This document shows, one piece after another, positions 46,558 through 57,428 of a DNA stretch of 64,000 bases. The stretch is taken from NCBI GenBank assembly GCA_004352715.1, contig SCFE01000055.1, positions 335,093 through 399,092 of the forward strand. Direction: 5' to 3'. The position numbers and the translations under genes were made by a program. Under the pieces are notes generated by a model. It ran no database searches, was not told where the DNA came from, and saw only the letters and a program-made list of their open reading frames with translations. Every line of letters begins with the position of its first letter. Position 1 is the first letter of the stretch. This DNA is from Hofstenia miamia. Its lineage: Eukaryota; Xenacoelomorpha; Acoela.

Positions 46558-48625
46558 GGAATTTTTAAAAAGTATGAAGACGTTTTTAGAGGATTTGGTT
46601 GCATAAATTCAAAGTACCAGATCGAATTGAAAGAAAATGCGCAACCAGTCATCCACCCACCAAGGAACGCACCACTAAGTATACTGCCAAAGCTAAAAGC
46701 CAAGTTAGGCCAACTGATTGAAAAAGAAATAATTTGTGAGATTTGGGAACCCACCGATTGGGTAAATAGCATGGTTATTGTAAATAAAAGCCATTGGGAT
46801 AACCGCTTTAGAATTTAAACAACTATGTTAAACGCGAACCACATTATCCGCCGGAACTGGCATTCTACAACAATAAAAGTATTTTACATTGACCGACCTC
46901 TCCAACTGCTATTGGCATATACCTCGAGATTATAAGTCTTCCTTGCTTTGAACTCCGTTTGGCAGAATGCGATGGAATCGCTTTCCATTGGATTGGCTTC
47001 TGTTTCGGAGAAAACGCAAAAATTATGGACAAATTTTTGGGGACATTCCTAATGTATTGCATCTGTATTGCAACTGAAGACATCCACCAGCACTTCATCA
47101 CTTTCGAATCTGTATTAAAAAGGGCAGTTGAAAATAACATCAAATTTAATAGAGAAAAGCTGCAATTTCTAGTGAAATCAAAAACATCCCATATGGGATA
47201 TGATTGAAGTAATTAAAAACCTGCCCAAACATACGGACAAGAAGAGCTTAAGGCAAATACTTGGAATGATCAACTTCTCATCACCATTCATTCCCAACAT
47301 AACGTCCCTAACATACATTCTGAGAGATCTTTTGAAAAATAACACCCCATTTGTATGGCTACCAGAGCACGATGAAGCTATTAAACGAATGATAGAGACA
47401 CTGATTGAAGAACGAGCACAAAGACACTTTGATATTAGCAAATCTGTATGTTTACAAATGGATGCTTCTCAATTCGGTCTTGGTGCTTGTTTTATTCAAG
47501 ATTCACAACCATGTGCATATACAGCTAGGTCCCTGTCAGCGGCAGAAAAGAAGTAATACATCATGAATGGGTGACCGAAGCACAGTAAAAATATCTCATT
47601 GGATGCAAGACCGTAATACAAGATTCGGAACGAACTACATGTCTTAAAGAAGTTGGTCATGTTTGGAACAAAGAGAGTAATACCCAAGCGTACACGGGTG
47701 CATATCCTGAAAACCCTTCATACAGCACATTTGGGAATTGAAAAAACAAAGCAGCTTGCGCGGCATTCACTATTTTGGGCCAAAACCTCCATAGAAAAAC
47801 TCGTTAAAGACAATTCAACGTACATACAGCATAAATACGCTTCTCGCAAAGAAGCCATGCGTCCACACGAACGGCCATCTCTTCCTTTTCAAAAATTGGA
47901 CTTGATATAGCAGTCATAGATGGTGAAAGCTTCTTAGTAGCAACTGATTACTATTCAAGATTTATAAATACCTATCGGATTGCAAACCATTGATCAAAAA
48001 CAATTATCGCGAAGTTATGCTTAATGATTGCATGTCATGGTAAAAAAGAGACAATCGTTGCAGATCACATACCTTTAGCCGCAAAAGACATCAGTGACTT
48101 GGGATGACAACTTGGCTTCAGATTCGTTCACTCAGTCAAATGGATTGGCGGAAAAGGCTGTTTCCATCTTTAAAAGAATATAAAAAATTGAAACAACATC
48201 AACATCGGACTTCTTCATTATAATAACACGCCTTTGCAAGACATACAGTATTCTCCAGCCAACTGATGTACGAACTAATATACCAACAAAAAGGTTCTGA
48301 AACCTTTACCCGGTAGCCACTAAAAAATGAGTAGCCTCAATGTTAGTAAGTCCCAGAAACAGAAGCAATATTATGATAAGAATTGCAAAGTAATGGATGA
48401 TATTCCAGATGGTAGCAGAGTGTATGTAAAGAACCACAGTAATTCGAAAAGCGGACGAACCACGATCCTATGTCCTGAAATCATATCGAGGTGTAGTAAT
48501 TCGACGAAACAGACCCCACATACATACATTTTGTGAAAATAAGATTGAACATGACAATCCGAGAAACTACTACGAGTCAGATGATGAAGATGATAAGAAG
48601 AATGAGAAAGAAGACTCTGTAACAT
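46558..48625 (+). pseudogene. Gypsy pol remnant: RT, RNase H, integrase
   Basis: Recognisable pieces in order are KKYEDVFRGFGC, KLGQLIEKEIICEIWEPTDW and VNSMVIVNKS (RT fingers); VLKRAVENNIKFNREKLQF (RT thumb side); IEVIKNLPKHTDKKSLRQIL (connection); CLQMDASQFGLGACF...YTARSLSAAEK (RNase H); and HTAHLGIEKTKQLARHSLFW (integrase zinc domain with the later Cys pair lost). The position expected for the catalytic Y-x-D-D reads YCIC, so the polymerase site is destroyed. Several frame changes. Confidence 0.75.
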
Positions 48626-48809
48626 TGTGTCAACTCCCTACTCTATCTCATACAAACAAAATAGGTCAAGAAGATAGCCAAAAGGAGGAAGACAATATTC
48701 AGGATAAACGGCCGACGAGAATACGTCGAAAAGTTGAAAGATTCGAAAATGTTGTAAGCCTTGGAAATTACAGACTGTGATGTAAACTGCAAAATTTCTG
48801 AAGAGAAGA

Positions 48810-49002
48810 TGTAACAAGTGATGGTATATACCACCAGCAACAGAGCGCAGTGATGCGTTGGTACAGTGATGAGAATGTAGAAAACAACACACGGTTGCTC
48901 TGCCTAAGACACGTTATGAATTCAGCGTTAGTTTTAGCATGAGAACACAATATTCTTGTGCTTAAACATAATAGTTTCTTTTATTAAATTGCAATCTTTA
49001 CA
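48810..49002 (+). mobile_element. 3-prime LTR of the gypsy element
   Basis: It begins TGTAAC and ends TTTACA (short inverted termini), preceded by the purine-rich tract CTGAAGAGAAGA. The last 90 bases match the 5-prime LTR. 193 bp. Confidence 0.65.
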
Positions 49003-49950
49003 TTATCATCTGATGTAATCAGAAAAATTGCCAATTATGGATTTTTTACACCAACGGACATTTCTGAATCATGTAAGTATTCCTGGCTAAAACAAGCATT
49101 AAATATAGACGAAAGTGGTTTTCTTAGAATTTAAAGGTTTGTACGGATTGAATTAACCATTAAATTTTTTCAAAATCTTTGTTAGTGATTAAATGATATT
49201 TTGTGTATATCCTAATTCCGAACAAAATTTATGTGTTCTTCATCTCCAATAAATAATAAAAGTAGACATCCAGTATTACTGGGTTTTATGTTGGAGCTCA
49301 AAATAAATATTGATAGCTGAGGGACTTGGTTTAGTATTTTGCGTCCGCGGCCGGCCACGGCTTAATTTTCAAATAACGATTTTAGCAGCCGTGAGCTTAA
49401 CTTTTGCTTTGCTTTCAAACTGAATTAAACAGAATATTTACAATGAATAATTTGCTTTATTAAAAGGTTAGTGTCATTCCAGATAAAACATTGAGATATG
49501 TGTTGAATATTATATACAATATTTGCGGTCAGCGAGGCCAACCAAACCGTCCAGTCGCAAACAACGCCTATTTGTTATCAAAATGGATCGTACTGCATCG
49601 TTTTGGTTGCATCAGCTACAAATAGAATTCTTTTAGAAATTTGAAGGAACTTCGTTCAATATACATTTTTACAAATAGAAATTGCAGCAATGTTAGAATA
49701 AAGTTTAATAATTTGTAATAAATTGTCTTTGTTTGAATTGAATCGATTGCTAAGCACTAAATTGAAATTTACTCGCACTAAGTAAAAACCTATGAATGAT
49801 GTTATCATTTATCTAAGTACACAAACATAATAGCGTGCGAATATTATATGATAAGCGTTTTGCGAATCAAGGATATAATTGTGTTGGATTTTTTATTTGT
49901 CCCACGTTAATATTGTGTTATTTAAAAAGATCTGGTAGAAAAAGAATGGC
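49003..49950. other. Intergenic, with one GC-rich patch
   Basis: No gene seen. GCGTCCGCGGCCGGCCACGG at 49341-49360 stands out against the AT-rich background and resembles non-autonomous element ends elsewhere in the window. Confidence 0.4.
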
Positions 49951-49954
49951 AAAG

Positions 49955-50220
49955 CATCTGGAATATTTTAGCATATTTTTAATGGGTATCTTAAGAATAC
50001 ATTTATAACACTGTTGTGTTGTGAGACAACAGTCCTTTGCTGTTGTGTGAAAAAATCTGCAGAATGGCAAACCTGTATTTCTATTATGCATTCATATAAG
50101 AAAGCAGATATAAATAGCTCAAACAACGAGAAAAGTAATTTTAAATATAATTGTTACTTGAATCAAAGTCGCGAAATGGGGTTCCAACTCGACTCGTACT
50201 CGACTCAAGCCTATGGGGTG
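49955..50220. repeat. Unknown dispersed repeat, copy 1
   Basis: It aligns along its length with 50650-50890: TGGAATATTTTAGCATATTT / TGGAATCTTTTTGCATATTT, GCTGTTGTGTGAAAAAAT / TATGTTGTGTGGAAAAAC, GGCAAACCTGTATTTCTATT / GGCAAGCCTGCATTTCTGTA, and AATATAATTG near the right end. Divergence is roughly a quarter of positions. No coding signal or known family recognised. Confidence 0.55.
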
Positions 50221-50649
50221 AACACGTAGGGGTTTAGCATGTATACCTTTTATTACTTGATCCATCCCAAAACCAAAAAGTAGTAAAAAATGTGGCTTAA
50301 CCCATTTGTTGCGGTGGATCAACCTAACCCATTTACAGCTCTGAAATGACTTAAGCCTATTGATAGATGAGAATTGTCTATCTATTGTATACATCCATGT
50401 ATTTGTGTTTCGTGAAACACTAACCTTCATGTATAATTACAACAAAAATAACAACATAAAACAAGTATTACAATGAGACACATAGAATTAACTGTTTTCT
50501 CTTCCATTTCACAGTCATCTCCTGATATTGCATTGAAAAAATATCGTACTTATGTACATTACATTATAACGTAAGTATCTTACGTTGTGAACTTCAGAAG
50601 GCGTTCCATATCATTTAAATTGAATTAATGTAATCTATTTTGCAAGGTC
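50221..50649. other. Between the two unknown repeat copies, nothing recognised
   Basis: A 103-codon minus-strand frame covers 50119-50430 but shows no family features and runs into the repeat copy. Confidence 0.35.
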
Positions 50650-50890
50650 CCATAGTCATTTGGAATCTTTTTGCATATTTTTTAATGGTATTTTACATTT
50701 ATGACTCTGTTGTTTTATGTTGTGTGGAAAAACCTACACATCGGCAAGCCTGCATTTCTGTAGTACATCTACATAGGGTAGCAAAGTTATGTATATATTG
50801 CTTAGCCCAACTGGAAAAGTAAATTCTAAATATAATTGTAAATCGACTCGAACTAGCGAGTTAGGGTTTCAACTAGATTCACAGTGGCCA
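50650..50890. repeat. Unknown dispersed repeat, copy 2
   Basis: Direct-orientation partner of 49955-50220, about 695 bases downstream; both end in a stretch with ATATAATTGT...GGGGTTYCAACT-type sequence. Confidence 0.55.
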
Positions 50891-51092
50891 ATACAACTTC
50901 TGGCTCTGGGTAAATGGATTTTTGGAAAATTTTCTGTACATAATTTCATACGGAGTCGTCACTAACAGATCTATCAAAAAAAATTTAGTTAATTTTTTTT
51001 AAAGATTTATATGGTTTTGCTGGCGCTGGTATTTGCTCAAAACTGGCGCTGGGTACAAAAAGAAAAAAGCCCATATACCCGGCACCAGTATG

Positions 51093-51470
51093 TTAGGGTG
51101 TGACGGTATACGTAGACGTATACTATGGGTATACTTGATGTATAGCAATATTGTTTGTATACCTGTATACCTATGTATAGTTTTGTTATCGGCTAATATA
51201 ACCCTTAAACTAATCAAATTTATACTCATCCGTCAAAAACCCAAAATGACAACAGTTTTCACAATCAGACTAAATCAGAAATACGGAAATAGTAACGCAA
51301 ACATTAACAAAAACATGCTCATAGCTCAACACCTGATTACGACATTGCTGGCCGTAACCCGCTAATGAATTGCTATCATTATTTAACCCCGTCCCACTAA
51401 ACTAAACATATACTATACATGTATACTATACGTATACACAGTATACCATGTTATTAGTATACGTACTATA
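51093..51470. repeat. GTATAC-rich fold-back region
   Basis: Nine GTATAC hexamers (each a palindrome) fall in two clusters: five in 51106-51171 and four in 51420-51463. The outer parts, TGACGGTATACGTAGACGTA and ACAGTATACCATGTTATTAG on the other side, are partly inverted relative to each other, so the region could fold into a long hairpin. It ends in (TA)n to about 51500. Possibly a small fold-back transposon. Confidence 0.45.
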
Positions 51471-51500
<30 letters not shown>

Positions 51501-51501
<1 letters not shown>

Positions 51502-52698
51502 GAAATTTCTATTATCTATTGATAATAGCAAACGTTTTTGAAATTTTCATATAATTCAAATTTGTTTTAGCCCATAACATAACATCCAGTTGGACAAAAA
51601 AAGTTTCTTAAATAACGACCTTACATACTGCTGCACTAGCGTGAAGAAAATTATATAAAAGGATTCATTGAAGTTTTTAATTTCAATATTTCTGAAAACT
51701 CTGCATTTAAGATTTTAATGAAGGTATCCAAATTCAGATGGTATACGGTTAAAACAGTTATATTACCATGATATTAACTTCATAAGCCTTGAGATGCAAT
51801 TTGCTGCTTAATGTGAATCTCTTGTTGAAAAACATGCTCTTTAAAAAAAATTTTATATTGATCGTGCATAAAACTATATTTTCGCAGCATAGGAAAAGTT
51901 AGTGATAAATATTATCGCATGTTGATTGAAAATTAATTTTTTATTGATTTTTTATGCAAGTTTTTGCAAAGTAATTTAATTGACTTTCTAAAAAATTTTG
52001 GTAAAATATCAATCAAAAATTAGTAAAATTTTAGTAAAATAATAATAATAAAACTTTGATATATTTGAATAGTATCACATTTAATATTTACATAAAGAAT
52101 TTAAATTTATTAATATCTGTTCAAATGCACGATCTGAACAACAAATGTCTATTATCTGTTTCGACACGAATCTAATAATGCAATAAATAATATTACACAA
52201 ACATGGAATTCTCTGACTATATATACATTAGCAACAAGGTGAGATTTCTTTAATAGTTTGCACATTTCAAAGCATTTTCATTGTTTTTATCAATTAACCA
52301 TTTAATAAAATTGCGCTGTTAATTAACAATACTGAGATAATGAAATTGATTATAGCCGAACAATCATGAATAAATTATTCTTACAGCATATTGAGTGATA
52401 TGTATTTATTATGAGAAAGGTACTCATAAACGACCTGATTGGCACTGAATTATATGAAAACATGATTTTATCTTTTCCGTAAAAAATATTTTATTTTTAT
52501 AGCATTTGCCGCCATCAAATTGAAAATAGTACATTGATAAAAATTTGATTTTTTATCAATTTTCTTTGGTAAATTTTCAATAAAGCAGTTGATGAATTTA
52601 AAATGGAAATTTTATTAATTTTCTTTAATTGAAAATCTATTTTTTTCAATAAAACTTGGCAATCTATAAAAATTCAGTAAATACATTTTCAATTTTGA
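51501..52698. other. Intergenic, nothing recognised
   Basis: Very AT-rich, with repeated TTTTGGTAAAAT/ATCAATTTT-like words but no clear element or gene. Confidence 0.4.
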
Positions 52699-53472
52699 AT
52701 GACATGGGATGTATATCATTTAAGTAAGAAAGGAAAAGCGAAGCACCTGTTATCTGCAAGTTCAATAGAGAAACGAGCTCAAAAAACAGATCTCATCTTA
52801 TCTCGCATCAATGCTGGCACGCTTCCGAACCTGGTTTTCAGTGACGAAAAAAAATTCGATGTCCAACAACACGTTAATGTCCAAAATGATCGGATTTGGT
52901 CACGTATGGGTGAGGTCAAGGATCGGGTGGTCACTCGGAGGCAAGGTGCCAAGTCTGTCATGGTTTGGGCCGCTGTAACGGCTGATGGAAAAAGTCCCCT
53001 CCTTTTCGTGGATGAAGGAGCCAAGTTGAACCAAGAAAATTATCGCACGTCCATTCTTGAGTCAGCATTGTTGCCTTGGGCGCGAAAACACTTCAAAAAG
53101 AGACGTTGGTCATTCCAGCAAGACTCTGCTCCTGCTCATGGAGCCAAAAAGACACAGGAATGGCTAGCAGAGAATGTGCCTGCTTTCATATCGAAGGAAG
53201 AATGGCCTCCATCATCTCCAGATTTGAACCCGCTGGACTTTGCAATCTGGTCAATCTTGGAGAACAAAGTCTTACCTACACACCACACCAGTTTGGACGC
53301 TTTGAAAAAAAAATTGAGGAAGGAATGGGATAAAATACCCCAAAAAGTTATTCGTGACTCATGGGAAGCATTCTCCAAACGTTTGCAGAAAGTTGTGGAT
53401 GCCAATGGGGTTATATTGAATAAATATTGGATATTTTCGTTGACATATTATTACTTTATACATTTCTATTAA
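52699..53472 (+). CDS. DD37D mariner-superfamily transposase, N-terminally incomplete (257 aa)
   Basis: An uninterrupted frame carries the whole DDE catalytic core. D49 lies in LVFSDEKKF, D142 in SFQQDSAPAHGAKKTQEW and the third acid is D180 in SSPDLNPLDFAIW. Thirty-seven residues separate the second and third, which defines the DD37D (maT) group of the IS630-Tc1-mariner superfamily. Full-length relatives are about 100 residues longer with two N-terminal helix-turn-helix DNA-binding domains, which are missing here. The start at 52699 is simply the first ATG in the remaining frame. Without DNA-binding domains it should not be able to transpose itself. The intact core suggests recent insertion and truncation. 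Confidence 0.8.
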   Translation: MTWDVYHLSKKGKAKHLLSASSIEKRAQKTDLILSRINAGTLPNLVFSDEKKFDVQQHVNVQNDRIWSRMGEVKDRVVTRRQGAKSVMVWAAVTADGKSPLLFVDEGAKLNQENYRTSILESALLPWARKHFKKRRWSFQQDSAPAHGAKKTQEWLAENVPAFISKEEWPPSSPDLNPLDFAIWSILENKVLPTHHTSLDALKKKLRKEWDKIPQKVIRDSWEAFSKRLQKVVDANGVILNKYWIFSLTYYYFIHFY

Positions 53473-53549
53473 TGTAATTACAAATTTTTCATTTTTCTAT
53501 TAAAATATAAGCTAAAAACTTTGTAACGGTTATTATTGAACACCCTGTA
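52699..53549 (+). mobile_element. 5-prime truncated DD37D (maT-like) mariner-superfamily transposon
   Basis: The transposase frame is followed by a 3-prime terminal repeat at 53523-53547, GTAACGGTTATTATTGAACA then CCCTG, then a TA target site. No matching left terminal repeat is visible upstream of the coding frame, so the element lacks its 5-prime end. Confidence 0.75.
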
Positions 53550-54913
53550 ATTGTCAGACATTAGCTACTACATTGTGGAAACTAAGTCAGCGCGCAAACG
53601 ATACAACTTTTGCTGCTAAATTATTTAAATTTTATGGTAATTTCAAAGTTATATCATTTGCGCGCAGTTATAATTGGCTTCACAACTAGTTGGTAATGTT
53701 GTTAATATTCCTTTTTCATTATTATAAAGCAATTAAGCAAAAATTATTATTTAGTCATACTTTTTCCAATATTCATCTCTTAAAGTTATCAAAGCACACC
53801 AAAATACAGGCATTCAAAATAGCAAAATATGTTGGTTTAAGAATTTAGTTGTTTGTCAATAATCCCCGGAATGATGCGAAAACAATTTCCAATAATAAAA
53901 ATGATTATGGTGAACAAAATTCCCGTTTGCGTTCTACCTATTAAAAAAAGAATTATGAGAAACTATGTAGACAGAAGCAATTTGCAGCCATTTAAATATT
54001 GCGTGACTTTTAGGACACCATATATATATATAATACTGGAACAAACAAAATGTAATTTTACAAAGCTATTTAAAAATTACATCATGATTTTGATGAGATA
54101 ACAATTTTTTAATGTGTTTCATTTTTTTAGAAGCAATTTGAGACTAAATTGCAAAAATCAGAGTTGTACACTATTCCGTGTTTATTGTTTAAGCGAACAG
54201 CCTTTGCTTGAGTTGGTTCGGTTCCCCATCCTTATTAAATTAGTTTTTCTGTTACACGAAATAAATTTCAATGTGAGTCGTACAGGATAACAAACATCAG
54301 CGCAAGACAGCTAGGATTATATGTATTCAAAATTACATGTAGATATTCAATCTTGTACGGAATCTTCTATTTTCTACTATTGTAATTCATTTTTGATAAT
54401 TCAGCCTGAAAATATATTTCACAGTATTTCATTCTGAAATAAATAGCAAAAACAAAGTTTTAATGATTTCACAAACAAATAGCATCAAATTGAAAAATTA
54501 AACACACAAGAGTATCTATATCTAATACATGTATATGTTTCTCAATTTTTTGATGCCTGTCAGAATAGTAGAATTAACTATATTACAAAAAGATTGTTTT
54601 GTTGTATGGTTGTGTAAATATTACTTCTAGATAAAGCTAAGACTTATTCATAGACTTCTGCTGTACATTTTATTACTGATTACTCTTTTTCAACATTTTC
54701 TACCTTACAAAAATTTATTTATTTTATCTGCACTAAAATATTTTTCTTTAAATTGATTGACGCTTATCCCCAATTCGTTATTTAACTTTTTTGTTAATAT
54801 TAGCCTGTAGAAAAACTCAAAAACAGTTGTTAATTTCATGATTTATAAAATCACTTTGCTTATATTATTCATAAAGTTTCTTAGTAGATAAATTCTTCGT
54901 TAATACTTAGATA
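53550..54913. other. Intergenic, nothing recognised
   Basis: AT-rich. Short frames (for example 53853-54101) show no family features. Confidence 0.4.
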
Positions 54914-54968
54914 AAGATTATATATTTGAATATCAAAAAATGGACATAAAAAAATAGTGAGTAAATTT
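54914..54968. repeat. 55-bp direct repeat, copy 1
   Basis: AAGATTATATATTTGAATAT ... GGACATAAAAAAATAGTGAG TAAATTT; near-identical to 55065-55119. Confidence 0.8.
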
Positions 54969-55064
54969 CTCATTAACATATAATTGTATATGTGATAATG
55001 CAGTGTTTGCAACTTTTTTGATCACGAGTCGCACAGTGGTTTTTGAACTTCGGCACTCCTAATG
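54969..55064. mobile_element. Short hAT-end-like insert between direct repeats
   Basis: A 96-bp segment with GCAGTGTTTGCAACTTTTTT, GATCACGAGTCGCACAGTGG and a GGCACTCC patch, similar to hAT (Charlie-like) terminal sequence. It is less AT-rich than its flanks. Confidence 0.35.
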
Positions 55065-55119
55065 AAGATTATATATTTTATTATTAAAAAATGGACATAA
55101 AAAAATAGTGAGTAAATTT
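55065..55119. repeat. 55-bp direct repeat, copy 2
   Basis: Partner of 54914-54968, 151 bases downstream. Confidence 0.8.
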
Positions 55120-55146
55120 ATGATGTTCCATTTTTAATTTAATTAT

Positions 55147-56497
55147 ATAAATATAACTTGGAGAGCATCACTTGATTATAATAAATTTGTAGCTTTAGCT
55201 TGTTTAGATCTTTCAAAAGCCTTTGATTCGATTAATCATAACATTCTAATTGAAAAACTATCTTACTTAGGATTTTCTAGTAATAGTAAGCAATTGATAA
55301 CTAGTTACCTCAATCAAAGATTCCAAAGAGTTAAATTAAATGATATTTTTTCATAATGGTTACCGGTTTACAATGGGGTGCCTCAAGGTACGATTCTAGG
55401 TCCTCTTCTTTTTAGTATTTATGTACATGACATGCATTCTATAACTAATTGCAACTTAATCCAATATGCCGATGACACTTGCATTTTCAGGAATAATTCA
55501 TCAATGCACCTAGCAGCGGAATCTATAGAATTGAATTTTAACAAATTGTCAAAATACTTTTGTATGCACAAGTTGAATATTAATGAAGCTAAAACAGAAT
55601 TATGTATTTTGCAGCAGAATAATTTAATTACCATGTTTCTGCAGTGAATTTAAATGTAAATAATATTAATGTTCCGATTGTGGACACTTTCAAGAACCTA
55701 GGAGTAACTATTGACTCAAAGCTAAAATTCAACTCTCATATCAATGTAATAGTTAGAAAATTAGCTATAGGTATTAAAAGTATGACAGTAGTAGTCAGGC
55801 AATTACCACCTTGTGCAATAAATCAATTCTTCCATACTTTCATCGTGAGTCACCTAAATTACACAAACATTTTATTTACCGAACTAAGTGAAGTTCTTTA
55901 TAAAAAAACTTGATATTCAATTAAAATGGGCATTAAATATCACAACAAAACACTCATCATACAACAAACAGTACATTTCTAGGTCAATTCTTTTTTCAAA
56001 ACAACTGGTTATATTGAATACCCTTCAGATATTCTTCAAGCTAATCACAAACCTACCACCTTATAATACGATTAAAATACCGGGATTTACTAATAAACGG
56101 AATCAAGATCAAAGCTTTTTACATGTGTTAAGTATAAGAAAAACGTTTTAAAGAAATCCTTCATTAAAGTCGCCATTTGAACCTGGAATTCGCTACCTAA
56201 AGAAATTAAAAATATTGAAAAATTGAAATCTTTTAAAAAACATTTAAAAATCTTCCTTATGCAAAAATATATTTCTGGAAAGTAATTGCTAGGATACAAA
56301 TTTTATAACAATAACTATACCATAACTCGTTATTAAAATAGCACTAGAGTCATTTATCCATAGCCTGCAAGATTTCTTTTGTAATTTATGTGAATTGTAT
56401 ATATATGGTTTTGTGAATTTAATGACTATTCAGATAAATTATCAGTTATTTAATTGTTAACATTTATCTGAATAAAGATTCTCTTATCTTATCTTAA
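55147..56497 (+). pseudogene. LINE (Jockey/CR1-type) reverse transcriptase and 3-prime end
   Basis: It starts in the RT palm: VALACLDLSKAFDSINHNIL, KQLITSYLNQRFQRVKLND, an in-frame TAA, then NGVPQGTILGPLLFSIYVHD and the catalytic QYADDTCIF. Frame shifts near 55635 and 55905 lead to VDTFKNLGVTIDSKLKFNSH, then SKQLVILNTLQIFFKLITNL and the W-N-S-L-P-K-E-I tail before a stop near 56283. The UTR ends in AATAAAGATTCTCTTATCTT and a few TCTTA units, a short tandem-repeat tail instead of poly(A), as in CR1/L2-like LINEs. The endonuclease half is missing (5-prime truncation). Confidence 0.85.
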
Positions 56498-56717
56498 TTA
56501 GTTCCATTCTCAGAAAATTTGGTGTCATTATATACTTTTGTGTATGCTTATAAATTTTATTCTTGAAAATGTAAATTATATTATTTTGCCGAAATTGTAA
56601 ACAAATTTCAGTTATTTAGGAAGTATGATTAGGTATCAGTTATTGCGTAGTTTTAGTAGGTTATCGGGCACTTTTCTCTTAAAACTTGAAACATAATCCG
56701 GTTTGATATCAGTAATC

Positions 56718-57428
56718 TGTAACAGTTCACTGCTGGTTAAACTAGTTCAAACGAAGGTACCACCCTCCGTGACATTTAGTAACTAAATTTAGCAACATTG
56801 AGTCAGATAACATAAATTGTGGAAGACCTCCCTCAAATCGTGATTGGTGACCCCAAGTATATTCAGAAGGGCAGTGACAGAAGACGACGTCAATGAATCA
56901 CAGCCAATTGCCAAGAGGCAGCTGGACGAAATAGCATAAATAGGAGGACACCAACACAAGTCATCAGCAGTCAGCACAAAACACTGTCAGTTTAGAATTC
57001 AACTTTTGATACAGTTCAGTTTTCCCTCAGTCAATTTCACCTTCATTCAAATCTAGTTGCAGTTAAGTGCCAACTTGGTTGCAGTTTCAAGTTGTCAAAA
57101 TTCGTACCCAGAAACCCTTGAGAGTAGGTATTTTCAAAACTCAGTACCCGATAGCCTATTAACTTAGTGTATTTTCATTGTGTTGTTTCACCCAGTTTAC
57201 ATTACCGTTGCTTAGTTTGATTTAAAATATAAGACTATTCTCAACTCTAGTCGTTGTCATGTACTTTATTATTACCAAATCTCATCAATAAGTATAGATA
57301 AACTACTCACCTTTTGTCTTAAGGAAATTTCAACTATTTTAGCCTTTTATAATCTCATTAGTTGTTTAAGCTCTTGGAAAAATATAAGTAAATTGTTCTA
57401 ATCAAATCTAATTGTTGTTCTCATTACA
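56718..57428 (+). mobile_element. Possible solo LTR
   Basis: The segment is bounded by TGTAAC and ATTACA, and is less AT-rich in its first 400 bases. A TATA-like ATAGCATAAATAGG (about 56930) is followed by TCATCAGCAGTCAGCACAAA-type initiator-like sequence and T/C-rich leader, as in LTR R/U5 regions. No target duplication and no partner LTR found; it could instead be an ordinary promoter. Confidence 0.3.

Larger units (their letters stand above)
45387..49002 (+). mobile_element. Decayed Ty3/gypsy LTR retrotransposon (about 3.6 kb)
   Basis: Order: 5-prime LTR, primer-binding site, gag-like frames with frameshift (45556-46029), zinc knuckle (46207-46310), reverse transcriptase N-terminal block (46558-46818), damaged RT centre and connection domain (46860-47210), RNase H (47440-47555), integrase zinc-binding and core remnants (47650-48300), C-terminal tail, purine-rich tract and 3-prime LTR. 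Pol reads like K02A2.6-type gypsy elements common in invertebrates. Multiple frameshifts and stops disable every domain. The length is well below a normal gypsy element of about 5 kb, so segments are also deleted. Confidence 0.8.

Noticed and set aside
45532-49000. Numerous minus-strand frames within the gypsy element
   Set aside because: They carry no recognisable motif and oppose a consistent set of plus-strand gag/pol blocks.
52779-53405. Minus-strand and alternative plus frames over the DD37D transposase
   Set aside because: Shadow frames of the catalytic core frame.
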